DNA of 22,227 bases from Fusobacteriota bacterium (GTDB lineage: Bacteria; Fusobacteriota; Fusobacteriia; JAPLKR01). Where the stretch lies: assembly GCA_026387965.1 (NCBI GenBank), contig JAPLKR010000059.1:1-22227 (forward strand). Direction: 5' to 3'. The stretch's first letter is position 1. Each line of letters opens with the position of its first letter. Shown piece by piece: positions 15,300 to 22,227 of the stretch. The notes beneath the pieces are model-generated. The model was not told where the DNA came from. It worked only from the letters and a program-made list of their open reading frames with translations, and did not search any database. A program made the translations under genes and the position numbers.

Positions 15300-15623
15300 C
15301 CACGATGTGGAAAAGAAATAAATGTTCGCATAATTAACGTTAGCCAATAAAAACGTATCAACAAATTAACTTTTTGTAATAATAATAGAAGTATAATTAA
15401 AACTATTATTGTTAAAAAACAGATTTATGAGTAGGCATTCGAATAATTTTTTTACTGCCTTCATTAGCGTGTATTAGCATGGGAATGCCAGAGTTTATGA
15501 ATAAAGCAAATAATTTATACTAAAGAATTAAAGCATTGAAAATTCAAACGCTTAAGGAAGAAAATTCTTCTGGGAGTGATTAAGTTCAAATATAATAAAA
15601 TGTGCGCAGAAATGTGCTCTTTT
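15300..15623. other. Intergenic region without a visible gene
   Basis: This AT-rich stretch separates the divergent M32 and ykfB transcription units. I find no RNA gene or convincing ORF. A 22-codon minus-strand ORF from an ATG at 15480 to a TAA near 15415 reads like protein sequence (NEGSKKIIRMPTHKS) and might be the tail of a decayed gene, but it is too short to claim. GAAGAA-AA-TTCTTC near 15557-15571 is a short inverted repeat of unknown meaning. Confidence 0.5.
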
Positions 15624-15654
15624 TTCACAAAAAAGTGGAGAAATTTGATACAAT
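15624..15654 (+). promoter_or_regulatory. Candidate promoter of the ykfB operon
   Basis: TTCACA (15624-15629) and TACAAT (15649-15654) each match five of six consensus bases, but the spacer of 19 nt is long. The -10 is 33 nt upstream of the ykfB start, with AAGGAGA between. Confidence 0.5.
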
Positions 15655-15687
15655 ATGAGTAGATGAGAAAAACCAAGGAGAGTTAAG

Positions 15688-16749
15688 ATGAAAATTATTT
15701 TGGTGGAAGTATCAAAAGTTGCTTTAGAATTGAAAAAACCGTTTGTTACGGCTCTGAGACGCGTAACACATGTAAACGATATTTATGTTAAAATCACCAC
15801 AGATACAGGTCTTATAGGCTATGGTGAGGCCGCACCAACCACAGCGATTACCGGCGATAGCGAAGGGTCGATACTCTATGCCATTGAAAATGTCATTGCC
15901 CCCTCGATTATGGACATGTCGCTTGAGAGCTATGAGTTGATACTGCAAAAAATTCAGAAATGTATGAAGAAAAACACAAGTGCAAAAGCTGCAGTAGATA
16001 TTGCCATATATGATTTAGTAGCTAAAAAGCATGGTGTACCACTTTATAAATTTTTAGGTGGGGCGAAATCAAAAATAGAGACGGATCTAACGATAAGTTT
16101 AAATTCTGTAGAGCAAATGGTTGCAGATAGTGTAGAAGCGGTATCACTTGGTTATAAGATGTTAAAAATTAAAGTGGGAAATGAGTATCAAAAGGATATT
16201 TTAAGAATTGTTGAAATTCAAAAAGCGGTAGGAATGGATGTGCTTCTTAGAATTGACGCGAACCAAGGATGGAGCCTAAAAGAGGGAACATTTATTTTAG
16301 AAGAGTTAAAAAAATACCCTCTCAATATTGAACTGATTGAGCAACCTTTAGTAGCTGAAGATATTACAGGTATGGCAAAGCTATGTGAAAGAACGATATA
16401 TCCAATACTTGCAGATGAGGCGATTTTTACACCTCTAGATGTGATAGAGGTTATCCAAAAAGGGGCAGCTGATTTAATAAATATTAAATTGATGAAATGT
16501 GGCGGCATATATCCCGCACTTCAAATTTGTGCGATTGCAGAGAGCTATGGTGTTGAATGTTTTATGGGCTGTATGCTTGAATCGCACGTGAGTGTTACGG
16601 CAGCGGCACACTTAGCGGCAGCCAAGTCCATTATTACACGGTATGATTTAGATGGTCCAGGCCTTCTGAAATCACAACCGTTGGCTGGTGGCGCAACTTT
16701 TAATGAGCAAGAGATTATTCTTAATGAAACTCCAGGACTTGGATTTTAG
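15688..16749 (+). CDS. ykfB: L-Ala-D/L-Glu epimerase (enolase superfamily)
   Basis: The enzyme epimerises the Glu residue of L-Ala-D-Glu, a peptidoglycan-derived dipeptide, so that it can be degraded. The 353-residue chain matches B. subtilis YkfB throughout. The catalytic pair is Lys162 (in KIKVG) and Lys267 (in NIKLM), and the Mg ligands are Asp190 (RIDANQGW), Glu218 (IEQP) and Asp243 (ADEA). These positions lie within one residue of those in the characterised B. subtilis enzyme. The substrate-binding DLDGP near residue 320 corresponds to the DxD that holds the dipeptide amino group, and the capping loop carries TTAITGDSEGS. AAGGAGA precedes the ATG. It heads a six-gene operon; no ykfA or ykfC-type gene for further muropeptide processing is in the window. 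Confidence 0.95.
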   Translation: MKIILVEVSKVALELKKPFVTALRRVTHVNDIYVKITTDTGLIGYGEAAPTTAITGDSEGSILYAIENVIAPSIMDMSLESYELILQKIQKCMKKNTSAKAAVDIAIYDLVAKKHGVPLYKFLGGAKSKIETDLTISLNSVEQMVADSVEAVSLGYKMLKIKVGNEYQKDILRIVEIQKAVGMDVLLRIDANQGWSLKEGTFILEELKKYPLNIELIEQPLVAEDITGMAKLCERTIYPILADEAIFTPLDVIEVIQKGAADLINIKLMKCGGIYPALQICAIAESYGVECFMGCMLESHVSVTAAAHLAAAKSIITRYDLDGPGLLKSQPLAGGATFNEQEIILNETPGLGF

Positions 16750-16757
16750 GAGAAAAA

Positions 16758-17201
16758 ATGAAAATACTCATTATTTCAGACAGTCATGGAAACTGGAAAA
16801 AAATTGAACAAGTGGAGAGAAAAGAGCATCCAGATAGAGTTTTTTTTCTTGGTGATGGTGCTGATGACACTCATATTTTAAAAACAAAGTGTGTGGGTGT
16901 GTTGGGAAATTGTGATTTTTCTAGTAAGCTTTTTAACGATCAAGAGGTGGTTGAAGTTTCAGGCAAAAAGATACTTTTGGCTCATGGTCATTTTTATGAT
17001 GTAAAAAAATGTGTCGGTGAAATTGTTGCCTTTGCCAAAAGAAATGAGATTGATATTGTGTGCCATGGTCATTCACATATTCAAAATTTAGCAACCGTTA
17101 ATGGTGTTACCGTATTTAATCCAGGCTCGCTTTGGGAAAATGAGTATGGCGTATTAGAAATTAAGCATGGAGAATTTAATTTTATCTTAAAGAGAGTATA
17201 G
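16758..17201 (+). CDS. yfcE: YfcE/MJ0936-type metallophosphodiesterase
   Basis: The 147-residue protein belongs to the small calcineurin-like phosphoesterases that use two metals to cleave phosphodiesters. All ligands are visible: Asp8 and His10 (ISDSHGN), Asp33 (LGDG), Asn51 (GNCD), His76 (LAHGH), His103 and His105 (CHGHSH). The closing strand NPGSLWEN carries the usual NPGS motif. The natural substrate of this family is uncertain; members hydrolyse model phosphodiesters or act on cyclic nucleotides. TAGGAGA overlaps the ykfB stop, 8 nt separate the genes, and co-transcription is therefore expected. Confidence 0.93.
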   Translation: MKILIISDSHGNWKKIEQVERKEHPDRVFFLGDGADDTHILKTKCVGVLGNCDFSSKLFNDQEVVEVSGKKILLAHGHFYDVKKCVGEIVAFAKRNEIDIVCHGHSHIQNLATVNGVTVFNPGSLWENEYGVLEIKHGEFNFILKRV

Positions 17202-17205
17202 CGCT

Positions 17206-17691
17206 ATGAAACGAGTTATCGGTAAATATACGTTGTCACCATTGGTAATAGACGATAAAGAGAGGCTTTTTCTTTTAAGGTCGATTGACTCGCCTTTTTT
17301 TGAAAGAAAAAGAGCGAAAAACTTAGAAGATATAGAAGCATTTATTGAAAATATTCATAGAGAAATGAATTGTAGACGCACACTGTATCTTGCTATTCGA
17401 ATTGACAATAACTTAATTGGAACACTCTGTTTGTGGAATATTCAAATTGAAAATCAGTGTGGTGAAATTTGCTTTGAACTCTTAGAAGCATTTCGTGGAA
17501 ACAGCATCATTCAAAAGGTCGTGCCAGAATTTTTAAACATTTGTTTTATAAAATATCCGCCCCTAAATAAAATTATTGCGCGGTGTCACAAAAATAATTT
17601 TTCGTCTCAAAAAGTATTGTGGAAATGTAATTTTAAGTGTAATAATAGAGGTAAAAAGGGTGAGCTGGAATACGAATATAAAAGGAGTTAA
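17206..17691 (+). CDS. GNAT-like acetyltransferase with altered CoA loop
   Basis: The 161-residue protein looks like a RimL-type GNAT. N-terminal strand-turn-helix KYTLSPLVIDDKERLFLLR, IHREMNCRRTLYLAIRIDNNLIGTL (central strands) and the C-terminal NNFSSQKVLWKCNF (motif B) follow the family order. The acetyl-CoA loop is unusual: where R/QxxGxG/A is expected the sequence reads EAFRGNSIIQKVV, with only one Gly of the loop kept. It may bind CoA weakly or have another job. The start lacks a strong ribosome binding site (AAAGAGAG, spacing about 10) and lies 4 nt after the previous stop, so translation may depend on coupling. Cys-rich (six Cys), unlike its neighbours. Confidence 0.7.
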   Translation: MKRVIGKYTLSPLVIDDKERLFLLRSIDSPFFERKRAKNLEDIEAFIENIHREMNCRRTLYLAIRIDNNLIGTLCLWNIQIENQCGEICFELLEAFRGNSIIQKVVPEFLNICFIKYPPLNKIIARCHKNNFSSQKVLWKCNFKCNNRGKKGELEYEYKRS

Positions 17692-17699
17692 AAATAAAG

Positions 17700-18410
17700 A
17701 TGAATGTTATAAGAGAGCGGCTCTGTGGTGCCCCAGTTATGATTGTTTACAAGGATTTAGAGGTTGCAAAGAAGAAAGGGTGTATCTTTTTTTATCATGG
17801 ACTCACGGCAAAAAAAGAGGGGAATTTAAAAGAATTTAGAGAGCTTGCACAGGAGGGTTTTTTAGTTATCGGTGTAGATGTTTTTTATCATGGGGAGCGC
17901 AAACATCCACGGTATGAAGAGATTTTTAGTGAAAAAAACCCAGAGAAACGACAATTTATGCTCGATGCGATACTACTTACAATAGACGAACTAAGCTTTT
18001 TAATTGATGAACTCGAAAATCGAGGATGGATAAAAGAGGGGAAAATTGGTGTCACGGGAATTTCAATGGGAGGGCATATGACCTATACCGCAATTACTAA
18101 GGAAAAAAGAGTGAAAGTGGCAGTAGCTGTAGTGGGGAGTCCAAAATATAAATTTGAACGTCCCGAGAGTCCGCATTTACATCAAGATAGATTTAATAAG
18201 GTATACTTGCTTTCACAAACTGGAGGAATAGATGATGTGGTTCCGCCAGATAATGCTCGAGAGTTTCACGAAGAGTTAGAAAAAGAGTTTAGTGATTCAA
18301 AAGAGAGATTCCTCTATATTGAGTATCCAAATTCAGGGCATGGTTTTTTGGAAAGTGACTGGGAAGCCTGTATGAGTCAAATGAAGTCGTGGTTTAATAA
18401 CCATTTATAG
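17700..18410 (+). CDS. Alpha/beta hydrolase (prolyl oligopeptidase-like fold)
   Basis: The 236-residue cytoplasmic protein has the alpha/beta hydrolase layout. An oxyanion strand FFYHGLTAKKE (30-40) is followed by VDVFYHGERK (59-68), then the nucleophile elbow GISMGG with Ser122, an acid in GGIDDVVPP (Asp178 or Asp179) and His214 in NSGHGF. The pattern resembles B. subtilis YitV/YtmA-type esterases of the dienelactone hydrolase/POP-like group. Such enzymes act on esters or small acylated compounds; the substrate is not known. GGAG at 17684-17687 is 12 nt from the ATG, an unusually long gap, but no better start is visible. Fourth gene of the ykfB operon. Confidence 0.88.
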   Translation: MNVIRERLCGAPVMIVYKDLEVAKKKGCIFFYHGLTAKKEGNLKEFRELAQEGFLVIGVDVFYHGERKHPRYEEIFSEKNPEKRQFMLDAILLTIDELSFLIDELENRGWIKEGKIGVTGISMGGHMTYTAITKEKRVKVAVAVVGSPKYKFERPESPHLHQDRFNKVYLLSQTGGIDDVVPPDNAREFHEELEKEFSDSKERFLYIEYPNSGHGFLESDWEACMSQMKSWFNNHL

Positions 18411-18424
18411 AAGAGGAGAAATTT

Positions 18425-19171
18425 ATGCAAAAAAACATTTGGCGTTTAATTTCAGAAGATAGAGGATTACAAAGTAATCTTTGCCTTGCTTTTGCATCTG
18501 GAATGATTGAAGCGGTGAGCTTTATTCTCTGTTTGCATATTTTTGTTGCTTTTATGACAGGAACCGCTGTCTCAGCTATTTCTAGCCTTGCAATAAATGG
18601 GATAACTACTCACACAGTTTTAAGTATTTGGTCAATGATTATGACAACATTAGGGGGATTTGTAGGTGCACTTTTGGCAAGAATATATATGGACATAATA
18701 AAAAGCCCAAATAAAGTCTTTTCGAAAATGATTGGTATAGAAGTATATTTATTGCTTGTGGCAACTATAATCGGAATGTATAGTTCAGTTTTTCATTATT
18801 CTCAAAACATTAGCATTCAAGTAATAATTGTTACGATATTATCGTTCTTAATGGGGTATCACTATAATCACGTTGGAAGTAGTATTTTTAATGTTTCTTT
18901 TAAAACACATTTTATGACTGGTAATTGTTGGATGTTATTAAATACGTTTTTTAAAAAGCGTATTTTTTCTAAAGAGCTTAATGCGAAACAAATGTATGAA
19001 ATTAATATGAGAATGTTCTATGTTTTTTTCATCGAAGTTTTCTTTTTTTTGGGAATAGCATTATCGGCACTACTTTCAAAATATTTGAATTTTAGTGTTC
19101 TTCTTTTTCCTTTTCTTATATTTTGGATGGCTAAAGTGATTTTGTGTAGGGGGCTAAATGGAGATAGTTAG
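18425..19171 (+). CDS. DUF1275 (YoaK-like) membrane protein, copy 1
   Basis: The 248-residue protein has about six membrane segments and two internal halves that each carry the family TG motif: HIFVAFMTGTAVSAISSLA (about 39-57) and SFKTHFMTGNCWMLLNTF (about 158-175). These are the hallmark of DUF1275/YoaK proteins, small membrane proteins whose transport or other role is unproven. A polar loop rich in Lys (near 178-190) separates the last segments. GAGGAG lies 6 nt before the ATG, 14 nt after the hydrolase gene. Its last 14 bases overlap the start of a second, related gene. Confidence 0.75.
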   Translation: MQKNIWRLISEDRGLQSNLCLAFASGMIEAVSFILCLHIFVAFMTGTAVSAISSLAINGITTHTVLSIWSMIMTTLGGFVGALLARIYMDIIKSPNKVFSKMIGIEVYLLLVATIIGMYSSVFHYSQNISIQVIIVTILSFLMGYHYNHVGSSIFNVSFKTHFMTGNCWMLLNTFFKKRIFSKELNAKQMYEINMRMFYVFFIEVFFFLGIALSALLSKYLNFSVLLFPFLIFWMAKVILCRGLNGDS

Positions 19172-19886
19172 TAAAAGAAAATTAGGAAGTAATATGATAG
19201 TGGCTTTCACTTATGGTTATGTTTATTCGATTTTATTTATCCTATGTTTAGGTATTTTTGCAGCAATTACAGGTAATATAACGATGATTGTAATAGATAT
19301 TGTGCGGCTAGACACACAAAATTATAAAATAGATATGTTTAGAATATTTTCAATTCTTTGTGGTTTTGTTGGAGTTGTGGTAAGCCAAACGCTGATAATT
19401 CAGACTCAGCGACAGAGTAAAAACATTCATTTGTTTTTAAGACGCTTGAATTTGCTTCAAGCGGTTTTTTCCTTAGCGTTGGTAATAGTGTATTTTTTTG
19501 TTCATAGATTTATTAACGCTTTATTGGCTATTATTCTAATAAATGGTGTGCTATCACTATTAATGGGAATTCAAGTGAATAATACAGAGACAAAAATTTG
19601 CAGCAAAACATACAACAATATTTCTTTTGCAAGTAATTTACTGAGGATTTCTGAAAGCATGGCAGAAATAATATTTCAAAAAATATATCGAAAATCTTCT
19701 TCAACTGTGATAGAAGAGAGTTTTGCTCATATTGTGGTTATTATTTTCATTTTATGCTCAATGTCAATAGGTATTTTTATGGGAAGTTTAATGTGTAACC
19801 ATGAGGGAGTAAAAGCTATTTATGGAATTCCCGTATTTTTCTTTCTGGCATATGGAATCACATTATTGAAGGATAAGAAGAAATAG
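19158..19886 (+). CDS. DUF1275-like membrane protein, copy 2 (divergent)
   Basis: The 242-residue protein has about six hydrophobic segments and the same overall layout as the preceding gene product, including FILCLGIFAAITGNITMIV (about 27-45), close to the first-half TG motif. In the second half, SNLLRI stands near residue 160 where copy 1 has MTGNCW, so the second TG signature is lost. The gene starts inside copy 1 (14-nt overlap) with GGGGG upstream, implying coupled translation and probably a two-subunit membrane complex. I place it in DUF1275 from the shared layout and context, not from strong motif identity. Last gene of the operon. Confidence 0.65.
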   Translation: MEIVSKRKLGSNMIVAFTYGYVYSILFILCLGIFAAITGNITMIVIDIVRLDTQNYKIDMFRIFSILCGFVGVVVSQTLIIQTQRQSKNIHLFLRRLNLLQAVFSLALVIVYFFVHRFINALLAIILINGVLSLLMGIQVNNTETKICSKTYNNISFASNLLRISESMAEIIFQKIYRKSSSTVIEESFAHIVVIIFILCSMSIGIFMGSLMCNHEGVKAIYGIPVFFFLAYGITLLKDKKK

Positions 19887-19907
19887 GTGTTCGGTTTAAT
19901 AGTCATA

Positions 19908-19950
19908 GAAATAGGGAGGTTGCTTTATAGCAAACTCCCTATTTCTTCTT
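19908..19950 (+). terminator. Intrinsic terminator overlapping a convergent gene end
   Basis: GAAATAGGGAG (19908-19918) pairs perfectly with CTCCCTATTTC (19935-19945), with an inner TTGC/GCAA stem, followed by TTCTTC. The right arm and loop encode the last codons and stop of the minus-strand DUF523 gene, so the hairpin probably ends both convergent transcripts. Confidence 0.7.
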
Positions 19951-20356
19951 CACAATACACTAAAATGCCATTATCTAAAAGTTTTTGAGCTGTAATACCA
20001 TTTCCCAAAATTACCGTTGAAGAAAATGTTCCGTCATAAATTTCACCTTTCCCACATGAGGGACTACGACTCTTTAAAATAGCTGTCTTACTATTAAGAA
20101 GCTTAGCTATTTTCAATACCTCTTCTGCACCTTTTTCAAACGATAGCGAGAGATTATCACCAGAAATGTTGAATACCTCTTTTTTAAGAATTTCACTTGG
20201 AGGTCTTGGCGTGGGTAAACCTGAAAGTTGTTCAGGGCAGATAGGAATTAAAATATGGGTATGAGCAAGAGCTGTAATTTTTTCATTTAGCTTACTCTTT
20301 CCATCAAAACGACATGAAATACCTAAAAGACAGGCGCTACAAAGAATTTTATCCAT
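19925..20356 (-). CDS. DUF523/TudS-like Fe-S protein
   Basis: The 143-residue protein has the full DUF523 pattern: CSACLLGISCRFDG (6-19), CPEQLSGLPTPRPP (40-53) and KSRSPSCGKGEIYDG (95-109). The family includes thiouracil desulfurase TudS, which binds a [4Fe-4S] cluster through three conserved Cys; Cys9, Cys40 and Cys101 fit those places, and Ser100 and Asp18 belong to the conserved pocket. A thio-base or other desulfurase role is therefore plausible but unproven. AAAGGA lies upstream of the ATG. It is 76 nt downstream of the CLC gene on the same strand and may share its transcript. Its stop codon is embedded in a terminator hairpin. Confidence 0.88.
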   Translation of the reverse strand: MDKILCSACLLGISCRFDGKSKLNEKITALAHTHILIPICPEQLSGLPTPRPPSEILKKEVFNISGDNLSLSFEKGAEEVLKIAKLLNSKTAILKSRSPSCGKGEIYDGTFSSTVILGNGITAQKLLDNGILVYCEEEIGSLL

Positions 20357-20432
20357 GAGTTATCCTTTCATATGTGCAGGATCGGCATGGGTTTTTTAAT
20401 AGAGGCGAATGTAATCTACATGAATTATATTT

Positions 20433-21791
20433 TTATTTTTTCTCACTCACACTTGAACGCTTGCTAGTTTTATTTTTGTCAATTTCTAGAGTACGTTCAA
20501 GAAGCCACTCATAAATAGGTTTGTTTTTTCCAAGATATGAGACTGAAGCGGCACAAAAACAGGTGACCATCAAGGGAAGTATAAGTGAGTAATTCATAGT
20601 AATCTCAGTGACAAGTACAATTCCTGTGATTGGAGCGCCAACGGTTGCGGTAAATAGAGCACTCATGCCGGCCACAGCAAATATTTCGGGAGAGATAGTA
20701 ATCAATGGGAATAAGAGATGTAAAACATTACCAAATAGACATCCGAAAATGGTTCCGAGTGCAATCATGGGAGCAAAAACCCCACCTGGAACTCCAGAAC
20801 CAAAACAAAATATAACTCCGAGAAATCGTATAATAAAAAGAATTAAAATAATTTGAACCGGAAGAGAGGTAGTGAGAACATAAGGAATGGTCGTTTCGCC
20901 GCCCCATACATATTCAGGAAAAAGAGCTACTCCTACGCCTATGAGAGTCGAAACGACAAGTATAACTATCCAAAAATTACGTTTTGAGAGTGATTTGTAT
21001 AGGTCGAGTGTTTTAATCAGAAGTTTATTGAAAATAATCCCTAAAATTCCAAAAAAACACCCTAAGATAACAAATAACCAAAGATGAGAGTCCTTAATAA
21101 TTGGAAACTGCTGCATCATAATAACGGGGTGATTGCCATCCAAAAAATTCAATATGACGTCACTGACGATACATGCTATGATGACGGCTTGCATGGAGAC
21201 AAATGAGTACTTAAACTGCTTATGCATCTCTTCAATGACAAATAAAATACCAGCTAGAGGAGCATTGAAAGCAGTTGCGAGACCGGCCCCAGCACCTGCT
21301 GCAATCAATATATGTGTAAGATCAGTTTTGAGTTTATAGTGAGCTCCGAGGAGTTTACCAAGCGCTCCTCCCATTTGAACGGTAGGGCCCTCTCTTCCGA
21401 GTATCATGCCAGACCCAAGGGATAAAAGTCCCCCGAAAAACTTGACAGGGAGTATTCTTTGATAGCGAATAGTCCTTTTGTTTTCCAACGCTCCCTCAAT
21501 TTCTGGGATACCGCTTCCAGCTGCTTCGGGTGCATATTTATTTACAAGAAGAATAGCTGCGATGATCATAGCGATTGAGATGATAATTGAGATGAGCACT
21601 TTAAGGGGTATAGAATGGATATGGTTGAGCATTTCATAACGGTTATTAGTAATCCAAGTTACGGCCATTCTGAAAAATGTGCCCACAAGCCCAACTAAGA
21701 CACCTAGGAGTAATCCAAATAGGAGCAGAAAGCGGTATTGTTTTTTATCTGTAATGACAAAATATTTTAACCTTTTTTCAAATTGTCTCAT
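20433..21791 (-). CDS. clcA: CLC-type H+/Cl- exchange transporter
   Basis: The 452-residue integral membrane protein has all CLC selectivity motifs: GSGIPEIEGAL with the ion-coordinating Ser, GREGPTVQMGG with the external gating Glu, GSGVPGGVFAPMIALG (GxFxP) and TEITMNYSLILP with the Tyr that lines the central site. FVIEEMHKQFKYS keeps the internal Glu that marks proton-coupled exchangers rather than channels. There is no C-terminal CBS or TrkA-C domain; the tail after the barrel is a short Lys/Ser-rich stretch. AAAGGA precedes the ATG. Roles in the family include acid resistance and electrical shunting. Nothing nearby ties it to the sugar genes. Confidence 0.95.
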   Translation of the reverse strand: MRQFEKRLKYFVITDKKQYRFLLLFGLLLGVLVGLVGTFFRMAVTWITNNRYEMLNHIHSIPLKVLISIIISIAMIIAAILLVNKYAPEAAGSGIPEIEGALENKRTIRYQRILPVKFFGGLLSLGSGMILGREGPTVQMGGALGKLLGAHYKLKTDLTHILIAAGAGAGLATAFNAPLAGILFVIEEMHKQFKYSFVSMQAVIIACIVSDVILNFLDGNHPVIMMQQFPIIKDSHLWLFVILGCFFGILGIIFNKLLIKTLDLYKSLSKRNFWIVILVVSTLIGVGVALFPEYVWGGETTIPYVLTTSLPVQIILILFIIRFLGVIFCFGSGVPGGVFAPMIALGTIFGCLFGNVLHLLFPLITISPEIFAVAGMSALFTATVGAPITGIVLVTEITMNYSLILPLMVTCFCAASVSYLGKNKPIYEWLLERTLEIDKNKTSKRSSVSEKK

Positions 21792-21823
21792 AGTTTTAGA
21801 TTCCTTTATAATATAGTATAACA

Positions 21824-21835
21824 GTATTATAATAC
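21824..21835. promoter_or_regulatory. Perfect palindrome holding TATAAT on both strands upstream of clcA
   Basis: GTATTATAATAC is a perfect 12-bp palindrome that offers a TATAAT -10 on each strand (21831-21826 minus, 21828-21833 plus). On the minus strand it lies 34 nt before the clcA start, with no good -35 upstream. It may serve as clcA promoter, operator, or both. The remaining gap up to 21927 shows nothing else that I can name. Confidence 0.45.
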
Positions 21836-21927
21836 AAAAAAGTGTATTTGAACATAGCTCTTGAATAAATATTTTATTAGCGTTACTTTGATTTTGTATC
21901 GAGAGGGCATAATAAAAGCAAATTAAC

Positions 21928-21956
21928 TTGACACATCAAACGTTATATACTAGAAT
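21928..21956 (+). promoter_or_regulatory. Promoter of the lipoprotein gene at 21987
   Basis: Perfect TTGACA (21928-21933), a 17-nt spacer and TAGAAT (21951-21956, five of six) lie 30 nt upstream of the ATG, with GGAGGAGG in between. A strong housekeeping promoter is expected. Confidence 0.85.
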
Positions 21957-21986
21957 TCATTATTAAAAGAGGGTGGAGGAGGAAAA

Positions 21987-22227
21987 ATGAAAAAATGGTT
22001 TGTGATGAGTTGTGTCATAGTCGAAGCCTTACTGTTTTTTGGTTGTGGACTTGCGAACACTACAAAAACAAATGCTCCAAATGTTTTACCAACAACGCCA
22101 GAAATATTCATTGTTCAAAATATACTTAAATCCCAGGTTGCTAATTTTTATTTAGAATCCAATACACCTTTTAATCAAGGCTCCTTAGGAGATTGTATGG
22201 GAGAAGCTTTCGTTGGTGCAACGGGGT
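21987..22227 (+). CDS. Putative lipoprotein, 3' end outside window
   Basis: The ATG at 21987 follows GGAGGAGG by about 5 nt, and the frame stays open for 80 codons to the window edge. The N terminus MKKWFVMSCVIVEALLFFGC is a type II signal peptide with the lipidated Cys at residue 20, so a membrane-anchored surface protein is expected. A Thr/Asn/Pro-rich spacer (about 24-40) follows. Next comes EIFIVQNILKSQVANFYLE, then SNTPFNQGSLGDCMGEAF. I do not recognise a domain. The NI-x12-NTP pattern resembles the truncated lipoprotein at the other end of the window. Strong promoter and ribosome binding site suggest high expression. Confidence 0.8.
   Translation, partial: MKKWFVMSCVIVEALLFFGCGLANTTKTNAPNVLPTTPEIFIVQNILKSQVANFYLESNTPFNQGSLGDCMGEAFVGATG

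Noticed and set aside
15415-15480. Short minus-strand ORF ending in NEGSKKIIRMPTHKS
   Set aside because: Only 22 codons from its ATG, with a stop in frame not far upstream, no ribosome binding site and no recognisable family; at most a gene remnant.

Overview
The window reads as a chromosomal stretch of a low-GC Gram-positive bacterium (Bacillota). The reasons are AT-rich DNA with strong AGGAG-type ribosome binding sites, textbook TTGACA/TATAAT promoters, many intrinsic terminators, lactose/cellobiose-type PTS genes, a B. subtilis YkfB-like epimerase, and two lipoproteins with short lipoboxes. TGG is Trp and TGA is used as stop, so a Mollicutes-type code is unlikely. I cannot assign a genus. 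No prophage, insertion sequence, CRISPR array or defence island is visible.

Layout. 1-695: a truncated lipoprotein gene on the minus strand behind a tRNA-Gln gene with near-ideal promoter and terminator. 832-3085: a plus-strand housekeeping operon (site-2-type membrane protease, YigZ/IMPACT protein, purine nucleoside phosphorylase) closed by a 13-bp terminator. 3166-4410: a single MFS transporter with its own terminator. 4555-9981: a sugar operon encoding PTS IIB, IIC and IIA of the cellobiose/chitobiose family, a MupG/DUF871 phospho-glycosidase and a large secreted GH18 enzyme. 9982-13126: a second sugar unit with an orphan PTS IIC and a GH1 6-phospho-beta-glycosidase, preceded by a structured, gene-free leader. 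13128-15299 (minus): an M32 carboxypeptidase followed by a GNAT acetyltransferase. 15624-19950: a tightly packed six-gene plus-strand operon (YkfB dipeptide epimerase, YfcE-type phosphodiesterase, GNAT, alpha/beta hydrolase, two DUF1275 membrane proteins that overlap). 19925-21835 (minus): a DUF523/TudS-like protein and a CLC H+/Cl- exchanger. 21928-end: the start of another lipoprotein gene, truncated by the window.

How the genes may work together. The secreted GH18 enzyme can cut an N-acetylglucosamine polymer (chitin or peptidoglycan-like glycan) outside the cell. The adjacent IIA/IIB/IIC set would import and phosphorylate the resulting disaccharide, and the MupG-family enzyme would cleave the phosphorylated product inside. 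The orphan IIC plus GH1 enzyme looks like a second specificity that borrows IIA/IIB from the first operon. YkfB (L-Ala-D/L-Glu epimerase) and M32 carboxypeptidase add a peptide-scavenging theme, so the window as a whole is compatible with cell-wall or chitin scavenging. These links are inference from family and gene order.

Most promising for follow-up: the GH18 protein with similar-looking beta-rich modules at both ends; the PTS IIC in which a usually conserved His motif is replaced by Gln; the overlapping, unequal DUF1275 pair; and the two edge lipoproteins, which share a short NTP-containing pattern and may be paralogues.
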